Part shown: piece by piece, positions 6,465-10,601 of the stretch | How positions within the stretch are numbered: the first letter of the stretch is position 1 | Layout: each line of letters starts with the position of its first letter | Origin: Candidatus Falkowiibacteriota bacterium | GTDB taxonomy: Bacteria > Patescibacteriota > Patescibacteriia > JACRDY01 | Assembly: GCA_016218485.1 (NCBI GenBank) | Contig: JACRDY010000014.1 | Coordinates: 1-10,601, forward strand | DNA: 10,601 bases | Direction of reading: 5' to 3' | Position numbers and translations under genes: made by a program | Notes under the pieces: model-generated | Database searches by the model: none | What the model was told of the DNA's origin: nothing | What the model saw: only the letters and a program-made list of their open reading frames with translations

Positions 6465-7235
6465 ATGCAGTTAACTATTCTTGGTTCAGGGACACTGTAT
6501 CCGCGCACGGCACGTTCAGAAAGCGGTTATCTGTTAGCAGCTGGAGGGCAGGTTTTTTTGCTGGACTCTGGCGCTGGCACCAAACGGCAGATTGTTCGCG
6601 CCGGTCAGGATGTCTTTGCGATTCACCACGTGTTTTACACTCATACTCACGTTGATCACGTGCATGATTTGCCGGGTCTGTTGTGGACCTGGGCTCACGC
6701 CAGCGCTACACAGCATCTCGTGAATCTGTTCGGCCCGCCGCAGTTTGCCGGTTTTTATGAGCAGCTGGTGAGAGCGTTTTATCCGAATATTAGTCAGAAA
6801 CAGAATAAAATCTCGGTAACGTTGCAGGAATTACGCAATGCTAATTTTGCAGTCGGTGCGGTCACGGTCACCACTCGGTTGCTGACGGAAAAGATGGGCT
6901 CGACGTTTTGCTCCGACGCCGTGGGCTATCGTTTCACGTGTAACGGTAAATCAATAGTGTACTGCGGCGACAGCAGCGAAGAGAGTAAAGATGATGTTAT
7001 CACATTAGCTAGTGGTGCTGATGTTTTACTGATTGATTGTGGCGCGGCCAAGTCTGGGCAGGATCATCTGACGCCGGAGCTCGTCGGGCAGATCGCGGCC
7101 GCGGCGCAGGTCAGGCTGGTTATCCCGACGCATTTTTACCCGGCCGTGGAAAAATTACCCATCAAAAAAATTATTCGGCGCTATTATTCCGGTAAGATAG
7201 TCCTGGCGAAAGATTTTCTGAAAATAAAGATTTAA
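6465..7235 (+). CDS. RNase Z-like metallo-beta-lactamase protein
   Basis: The 256-residue product is a metallo-beta-lactamase-fold hydrolase of the RNase Z / arylsulfatase-like branch. It begins with MQLTILGSGTLYPRTARSES. The metal motif HTHVDH is at 60-65, GDSS has Asp169, DHLTPELVG has His201, and PTHFYP has His223. The GPPQFAGFYEQLVRAFYP segment (90-107) resembles the part of RNase Z after the first metal site. Oddly, the region just before GYRF (about 138-156), where the family normally has a metal-binding histidine, contains none. The protein is also shorter than typical RNase Z (about 300 residues) and shows no clear exosite arm. tRNA 3' trimming is plausible because the nearby tRNA lacks CCA, but a generic hydrolase is possible. 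The ATG at 6465 has no strong Shine-Dalgarno sequence. The gene follows RNase J by 64 bp, including CACGGAT repeated at 6414-6420 and 6424-6430. Confidence 0.75.
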   Translation: MQLTILGSGTLYPRTARSESGYLLAAGGQVFLLDSGAGTKRQIVRAGQDVFAIHHVFYTHTHVDHVHDLPGLLWTWAHASATQHLVNLFGPPQFAGFYEQLVRAFYPNISQKQNKISVTLQELRNANFAVGAVTVTTRLLTEKMGSTFCSDAVGYRFTCNGKSIVYCGDSSEESKDDVITLASGADVLLIDCGAAKSGQDHLTPELVGQIAAAAQVRLVIPTHFYPAVEKLPIKKIIRRYYSGKIVLAKDFLKIKI

Positions 7236-7237
7236 AC

Positions 7238-7266
7238 TTGAACCCCCGGCTGATTAATGTTAAAAT
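7238..7266 (+). promoter_or_regulatory. Probable extended -10 promoter of trpS
   Basis: TTGAAC (7238-7243) and TAAAAT (7261-7266) are separated by 17 bp, with an extended -10 TG at 7258-7259. Transcription would start near 7273, about 6 nt before the trpS ATG. The mRNA would thus be almost leaderless, which fits the missing Shine-Dalgarno sequence. The -35 box begins 2 bp after the preceding stop codon. Confidence 0.55.
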
Positions 7267-7278
7267 TCCAATACTGAT

Positions 7279-8265
7279 ATGAGCAAAGGTAAACCAGCTA
7301 TTCTGACCGGTATGCAGCCGAGCGGTGAACTCCACGTCGGTAATTTTTTGGGGGCGCTCAAGAATTTCGTGGAGCTGCAGAATAGCGGTACCTATGACTG
7401 CTATTTTTTTGTGGCTGACCTGCATGCCTTGACGGGCGACAGCAAATCGGCGGGATTGGCGGACAAGACCCGCGGGGTGGTGATGGACTACGTCGCCGCC
7501 GGACTGGACCCGGACAAGTCAACGATTTTTGTCCAGTCACAGGTGACCGGGCACACGGAATTGGCGTGGATTTTTAATACATTGACGCCAATGGGGGAGT
7601 TGGAGCGGATGACACAGTTTAAAGATAAGGCGGGTCGGCAACAAAAAAATATTAACGTTGGGTTGTTTGACTACCCCGTGCTGCAAGCATCTGATATCTT
7701 ACTCTATCACCCTAAACTTATCCCGGTGGGCCAGGATCAGGTGCAGCACGTGGAGCTGACCCGCAGCATTGCCCGCTGGTTTAACAAAAAATACGGTGAG
7801 TATTTCACCGAGCCGCAAGTGCTCTTGACGAACGTCCCTAAGGTGATGAGCTTGATTGACCCAACCAAGAAAATGTCCAAGTCGCTCGGCAGCGCTCACT
7901 ACATTGGGATCAATGAAGAGCCGGCAATGATCCTGAAAAAGTTAAAGAAAGCGGTGTCAGACAGCGGCGACGGACAGTCGGCCGGCGGGACGAACCTGCT
8001 CCTGCTCCTGGAAGAGTTCGCGCACCCGGCAGCGGTGGAGTATTTCTTCAAGCAAAAGAAAGACAAGAAGATAAAATTTGGTGAGCTCAAAGAGCAGCTG
8101 GCTGACGCCATGGGGGTGTATTTTGAAGAATTTCGGGAGAAGCGCAAGGCTTTGTCGCAGGATAAAAAATATATTGATCAGGTAGTCCGTGGCGGCGCGG
8201 CGCGCGCGCAAAAAGTTGCTGGGAAGACTATGGAAGAGGTGAGAGAGCGAGTGGGGCTGTTGTAG
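7279..8265 (+). CDS. trpS: Tryptophanyl-tRNA synthetase
   Basis: TrpRS is a class I aminoacyl-tRNA synthetase that charges tRNA-Trp with tryptophan using ATP, in the cytoplasm. The 328-residue length is normal for bacterial TrpS. The product starts with the family segment ILTGMQPSGELHVGN, in which HVGN (19-22) is the HIGH-type signature. It contains FFVADLHALT and the TrpRS-typical DYPVLQASDILLY and VGQDQVQHVELTR segments, and carries KMSKS at 198-202 followed by LGS. The C-terminal helical part is lysine-rich. The start at 7279 keeps the complete N-terminal motif and sits just downstream of a good promoter. The gene is probably its own transcription unit, ending at the bidirectional terminator at 8331-8358. 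Confidence 0.96.
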   Translation: MSKGKPAILTGMQPSGELHVGNFLGALKNFVELQNSGTYDCYFFVADLHALTGDSKSAGLADKTRGVVMDYVAAGLDPDKSTIFVQSQVTGHTELAWIFNTLTPMGELERMTQFKDKAGRQQKNINVGLFDYPVLQASDILLYHPKLIPVGQDQVQHVELTRSIARWFNKKYGEYFTEPQVLLTNVPKVMSLIDPTKKMSKSLGSAHYIGINEEPAMILKKLKKAVSDSGDGQSAGGTNLLLLLEEFAHPAAVEYFFKQKKDKKIKFGELKEQLADAMGVYFEEFREKRKALSQDKKYIDQVVRGGAARAQKVAGKTMEEVRERVGLL

Positions 8266-8275
8266 TTAAGGAACG

Positions 8276-8320
8276 ACACGGCCTTTGGCCGTGTTATGGT
8301 AACACGCCCAAAGGGCGTGT
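8276..8320. repeat. Two adjacent 8-bp hairpins with CTTTG/CAAAG apex
   Basis: Hairpin 1 is ACACGGCC-TTT-GGCCGTGT (8276-8294). Hairpin 2 is ACACGCCC-AAA-GGGCGTGT (8302-8320). Both stems are perfect 8-bp stems, and GTTATGGTAAC between them can also pair. They lie between the trpS stop and the terminator. The apex of hairpin 2 read on the minus strand is CCCTTTGGG, as in the hairpin at 4352-4379. They may stabilise the trpS transcript end or be dispersed palindromes. Confidence 0.8.
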
Positions 8321-8330
8321 CGGACCATTT

Positions 8331-8358
8331 AAAAAACCCGACATGCGTCGGGTTTTTT
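8331..8358. terminator. Bidirectional terminator between trpS and rnpB
   Basis: The perfect palindrome runs AAAAAACCCGAC (8331-8342), loop ATGC, GTCGGGTTTTTT (8347-8358). A 6-bp GC-rich stem with a T6 run on either strand serves the convergent trpS (plus) and RNase P RNA (minus) transcripts. The RNase P RNA 3' end lies 5 bp away. Confidence 0.93.
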
Positions 8359-8362
8359 AGTA

Positions 8363-8842
8363 GTCCAAGCAGACTGGTAAGCCGAATTCTGTCCCGAAGT
8401 GTTACCACTTCATGGATGGCCATCTATCTGGGCCCGGCATTGCTGCCGGGCTCGAGCAAGCAACCAAATTTGCTTTTGCACCGGAAAGGGTTTACCACCG
8501 CACTCCGGTCACCCGGAGGGGATGCCGGCAGCTGTTTTAGAAATCATATGATTTTCTAAAAGCAACACCCGGTATCTTTTCACCTTTTGCCAATTTTGTC
8601 TGCGCGAACGCGCAGGTACAAAATTGAGCATCCGCCGAAGTCCCCGCTGTGGGGACGAAGGCGGAGCACACCAGTAATCCGAAGATTACATTGGACTCGT
8701 ATTGTCTCTGTGGCACTTTCCCTATCCCGCCGAGGCGGGACGGTCGCCGTTAGCGACTTTCCACTTCCGACCGTGTTGCCACGATTGGGGTGTTCGGACT
8801 TTCCTCCCCGCTTAGCGGGGCGGCCATCTTGTCTGCTTAGAC
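8363..8842 (-). ncRNA. rnpB: RNase P RNA
   Basis: This is the catalytic RNA of RNase P, which removes 5' leaders from tRNA precursors. On the minus strand the 5' end GTCTAAGCAGAC (8831-8842) pairs over 12 bp with the 3' end GTCTGCTTGGAC (8363-8374), forming helix P1. The universally conserved GAGGAAAGTCC (CR-I) is at 8796-8806, GTGCCACAGA in the specificity domain is near 8705-8715, and ACAGAATTCGGCTTA (CR-V) is at 8378-8392. The RNA is about 480 nt, longer than the usual 350-400. It has an AT-rich hairpin at about 8534-8562 and a long stem at about 8588-8624. In contrast, the P15 region (8450-8482) collapses to a small hairpin with no room for P16-P17. It is divergent from the 8970 gene and convergent with trpS. 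Small open frames inside it are not genes. Confidence 0.95.
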
Positions 8843-8849
8843 TTGTCTC

Positions 8850-8878
8850 AGCATATAGCTTGTAAGGTTTTTTGTCAA
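8850..8878 (-). promoter_or_regulatory. Promoter of the RNase P RNA
   Basis: On the minus strand a perfect TTGACA -35 box (8873-8878) and a TATGCT -10 box (8850-8855) are separated by 17 bp. A further 7 nt lead to the G at 8842, which is exactly the base that opens helix P1. This agreement fixes the 5' end of the RNA. Confidence 0.85.
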
Positions 8879-8908
8879 TTGTTGGTATCATATTACCATT
8901 ACATCCTG

Positions 8909-8937
8909 TTGACTTTTTGATTGATTAGATTTATATT
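8909..8937 (+). promoter_or_regulatory. Strong promoter of the 8970 gene
   Basis: TTGACT (8909-8914) and TATATT (8932-8937) are separated by 17 bp, and each box matches consensus at 5 of 6 positions. The predicted start is near 8944, giving a leader of about 26 nt that includes a Shine-Dalgarno sequence. The promoter is divergent from the RNase P RNA promoter, with about 30 bp between the two -35 boxes. Confidence 0.7.
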
Positions 8938-8956
8938 ATATTTAGAACATTTTCAC

Positions 8957-8962
8957 AAGGAG
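8957..8962 (+). promoter_or_regulatory. Strong Shine-Dalgarno sequence
   Basis: AAGGAG lies 7 nt before the ATG at 8970, which is ideal spacing. It fixes that start. It is the only clear Shine-Dalgarno sequence in front of any gene in the window. Confidence 0.85.
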
Positions 8963-8969
8963 CAGAATC

Positions 8970-9410
8970 ATGCCACGAAGAAAGAGAGTAGTAGCAGCAG
9001 TTTTCGGGTCTGATCCTAAGGGTCCCGCGTTCTCTAACGTCGGGCAGGAAGAGTTCTTGAATTCGGATTTCAGGATCGTCCCGAAGTTCGACGAAGCATT
9101 GGGCTATTGGGAGTGGTATGTGGCCGCTACCAGCCCGCTGGTTGGGGCCATTCAGGCGGCTAAGAAGGCCAAGCAGGTCTTCCGTGGTCTGACCATTGTC
9201 GCGTTCCGGAAGACAGGCCCGGCGGTTTTTCCCTGGGTCGTGCTCGTGGATGTGAAGCGGCGGCAGATTCTGCACCTGTTCATGGCCAGCAGCCTTGACG
9301 CGCTGGTGGACGAGGGTATCCCGTTGGTTGTGGGGCACCTCGGCTATACCGAGAAAGTCATCAGCGACCTTTGTACGGTGGCCGGTCAGGTGTACCAGGC
9401 GGCGGCCTAG
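8970..9410 (+). CDS. Uncharacterised 146-residue protein
   Basis: I do not recognise this family. The product begins with a basic stretch (MPRRKRVVAAVFGSDPKG). It contains WEWYVAATSPLVGAIQAAKKAKQ at about 47-69, a probable beta-rich centre (FRGLTIVAFRK, FPWVVLVDVKRRQILHLF), and a C-terminal part ending in VAGQVYQAAA. There is one cysteine (near 135). There is no signal peptide or obvious membrane helix, so a small soluble protein is likely. Expression signals are the best in the window: a near-consensus promoter and an AAGGAG Shine-Dalgarno sequence 7 nt before the ATG. This supports a real, well-expressed gene. It stands alone between the divergent RNase P RNA and an insertion sequence, so context gives no function. 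The contrast in translation signals could mean recent acquisition or high expression. Confidence 0.8.
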   Translation: MPRRKRVVAAVFGSDPKGPAFSNVGQEEFLNSDFRIVPKFDEALGYWEWYVAATSPLVGAIQAAKKAKQVFRGLTIVAFRKTGPAVFPWVVLVDVKRRQILHLFMASSLDALVDEGIPLVVGHLGYTEKVISDLCTVAGQVYQAAA

Positions 9411-9570
9411 CAGCTCGTTTCACGAGTCATCACAGGCATCAACCCGAATTGTTGTGGCCCAGCGATTGCATCAATGGGTCACTTTTATTATCCTTACTTT
9501 ACCGATTCGGAGAATGAAGATATTGAAATACTCTGTGCTACGGTACGTGGTTATTAAGGCGTTTTATAAT

Positions 9571-9589
9571 AAAAAAGCTCCATTGAGCT
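9571..9589 (-). terminator. Possible minus-strand terminator at the IS edge
   Basis: Read on the minus strand, AGCTC-AATG-GAGCT (9576-9589) is followed by TTTTTTATT. This is a short intrinsic-terminator shape overlapping the outer edge of the insertion sequence. It would stop transcripts leaving the element leftwards. The 5-bp stem is weak. The rest of 9411-9586 shows no gene that I can support. Confidence 0.3.
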
Positions 9590-9605
9590 GTGAATTACGA
9601 AACTC
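9587..9605 (+). repeat. Left terminal inverted repeat of the IS
   Basis: GCTGTGAATTACGAAACTC is identical to the reverse complement of 10583-10601. Pairing breaks at the next inner base (9606 with 10582). Confidence 0.9.
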
Positions 9606-9626
9606 CCATTTCAAGTAAAAATTGGA

Positions 9627-9668
9627 TATAATAACAAGCGGCATCCACCTAAGGATGTCGCTTGTTAT
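9627..9668 (+). promoter_or_regulatory. -10 box and start-occluding hairpin of the transposase
   Basis: A perfect TATAAT -10 box lies at 9627-9632; no convincing -35 box is visible 17 bp upstream. A 16-bp stem follows: 9631-9646 pairs with 9653-9668 (one G-T pair) around loop ACCTAA. Its last base directly abuts the ATG at 9669. Transcripts reading in from outside would carry the full stem and hide the start codon. A transcript starting at the element's own promoter (about 9639) would lack the outer half of the left arm and leave the start freer. Confidence 0.75.
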
Positions 9669-10475
9669 ATGAAACTTGAGATTTATGAAAATCTCAAACA
9701 CATTGTCACACAGTTCCTCTCCTTCTTCAAGATCGCGGAATTGAAAACGCCCGCGAACGGTCGACCGAAGAAGATCCCCGACCGGGATGCTTTCACCTTT
9801 GCTCTCTACCAACACGCGAGCACGAGACTGACGAAGAAATCAGTGTATGATGATTTTAAGGAGGCCCTGGCCTGTTCCTACAAAACCTTCGTCGTCTCCG
9901 TGAATCGCGTAGCGATCCTCACGCTGCGCATACTCCTCGTCATCATGCGCCAGAACAACCAGACGAGCCATAGGGTCAAATACACCGACGCTACCGACAT
10001 CCCGGTATGCCTCAAGAAGAACATGGATGAGCACAAAACTATGTACGGTCTGGCTGGACTGGGCAGAAGCACTAAAGGCTGGTTTTACGGGCTGAAAATA
10101 ACCTTAACGAGGGATCATGACGGTCGTATGCTGGCTCTGCGGTTTACGAAGCCCGGAGCCAACGACCGGGACGTCTTCCGAGCCATCAACCAAGACATCT
10201 ACGGCATCATCGTCGCCGACGCTGGGTACGTTTCAGCCCAACTGGAGAAAGATATGAACATTGAAGGTAAACGTTGGATCCTCATCCGGCCCTACAAGAC
10301 GATGAAAAAACTGATGACCACATGGCAGGAAGAGCTGTACAAAGGCCGGTTCAGAATTGAGTTCGACTTCCGCGATCTCAAGCTCTTCCATGGATTGGTC
10401 ACGAGCCTCCCGAGATCTATCTCCGGTTACCTGGCCAATTATCTCCACGCCCTCCTCTCATTCGTCATGGCGTAA
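9669..10475 (+). CDS. IS982-like DDE transposase
   Basis: The 268-residue product is a DDE-type transposase that cuts and joins the ends of its element. Residues 31-40 read GRPKKIPDRD, like the N-terminal GRP segment of related transposases. The catalytic core shows TDIPVC (Asp110), KGWFYGLKITLTRDHDGR (136-153), TKPGANDRDVF (160-170), VADAGYV with Asp184, and RIEFDFRDLKLF with Glu231. The C-terminus (SISGYLANYLHALLSF) also fits. The D-D-E order and the YGLK and GANDRD segments fit IS982; the length is slightly below the usual 290 or so. An IS5-related assignment is less likely. There is no frameshift. No Shine-Dalgarno sequence is available because the stem described at 9631-9668 occupies the space before the ATG. 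Confidence 0.88.
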   Translation: MKLEIYENLKHIVTQFLSFFKIAELKTPANGRPKKIPDRDAFTFALYQHASTRLTKKSVYDDFKEALACSYKTFVVSVNRVAILTLRILLVIMRQNNQTSHRVKYTDATDIPVCLKKNMDEHKTMYGLAGLGRSTKGWFYGLKITLTRDHDGRMLALRFTKPGANDRDVFRAINQDIYGIIVADAGYVSAQLEKDMNIEGKRWILIRPYKTMKKLMTTWQEELYKGRFRIEFDFRDLKLFHGLVTSLPRSISGYLANYLHALLSFVMA

Positions 10476-10532
10476 AAAGCAACTCGTCGAAATAGAGTTT
10501 TCAATGTGTGACAAAATGTGTTTCGTTGCCAT

Positions 10533-10557
10533 ACCCGGCTGAGACGGGTTGTTTTTC
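10533..10557 (+). terminator. Transposase terminator
   Basis: ACCCG (10533-10537) pairs with CGGGT (10545-10549) around a 7-nt loop and is followed by TGTTTTTC. The structure is a short GC-rich stem with a T-run, 58 bp after the transposase stop codon and inside the right inverted repeat. It is modest but well placed. Confidence 0.5.
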
Positions 10558-10582
10558 GTTGCTCAAAATTGAGGGGCAAACA

Positions 10583-10601
10583 GAGTTTCGTAATTCACAG
10601 C
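10583..10601 (-). repeat. Right terminal inverted repeat of the IS
   Basis: GAGTTTCGTAATTCACAGC is the exact reverse complement of 9587-9605 and ends at the last base of the window. Confidence 0.9.

Larger units (their letters stand above)
9587..10601 (+). mobile_element. IS982-like insertion sequence
   Basis: A perfect 19-bp inverted repeat, GCTGTGAATTACGAAACTC, lies at 9587-9605 with its complement at 10583-10601. It encloses one transposase gene over about 1015 bp, the usual size for IS982-family elements. The family is judged from the transposase. The right repeat ends at the last base of the window, so the true outer boundary and any target duplication cannot be seen there. The element appears intact: full-length transposase, its own -10 box, an occluding hairpin and a terminator. 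Confidence 0.85.

Noticed and set aside
8296..8891. Open frames on both strands across 8296-8891
   Set aside because: They overlap the RNase P RNA, whose conserved elements and P1 pairing explain this sequence.
9295..9618. 107-codon frame overlapping the end of the 8970 gene and the IS edge
   Set aside because: It is a shifted frame of the 8970 gene that runs into non-coding DNA and the IS inverted repeat, with no start signal or known domain.

Overview
The window looks like part of a bacterial genome from the Candidate Phyla Radiation (Patescibacteria, probably the Parcubacteria branch). This is inferred from gene content, not from a phylogenetic marker. The signs are a membrane-anchored surface protein with DUF4215-type and DGIDNDGDG repeats plus carboxypeptidase-regulatory-like domains, a transmembrane-anchored (not lipoprotein) family 5 solute-binding protein beside secG, a tRNA with no encoded CCA, and a near absence of Shine-Dalgarno sequences. 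TGA is used as a stop. Both ends of the window fall in repeats: the left edge inside a 225-bp tandem repeat, the right edge at the end of an insertion sequence inverted repeat. It may therefore be a complete contig bounded by assembly breaks.

Layout. 1-1529: 3' part of a surface-protein gene. 1576-1794: secG, with a promoter overlapping the previous stop codon. 1803-2023: a hairpin-rich palindromic element with 17-bp terminal inverted repeats, flanked by TAT on both sides (MITE-like). 2079-4079: the solute-binding protein. 4093-4179: an AT-rich inverted repeat. 4220-4301: tRNA-Leu(CAG), whose 3' end is duplicated 126 bp downstream around two hairpins. 4550-6400: RNase J. 6465-7235: an RNase Z-like metallo-beta-lactamase protein. 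7279-8265: trpS. 8276-8358: two hairpins and a bidirectional terminator. 8363-8842 (minus strand): the RNase P RNA with its own promoter. 8970-9410: an unrecognised 146-residue gene with the only strong Shine-Dalgarno sequence. 9587-10601: an IS982-like insertion sequence.

How the parts fit. The core is housekeeping: protein export (secG), surface binding or uptake (solute-binding protein, surface protein), and RNA maturation and translation (RNase P RNA, RNase J, RNase Z-like protein, tRNA-Leu, trpS). Where promoters can be seen before housekeeping genes, they sit close to the start codon, which suggests very short leaders. The less usual content lies between genes: the MITE-like palindrome, the tRNA 3' duplication, a family of hairpins with a CTTTG apex, and an insertion sequence whose transposase start codon directly abuts a 16-bp stem.
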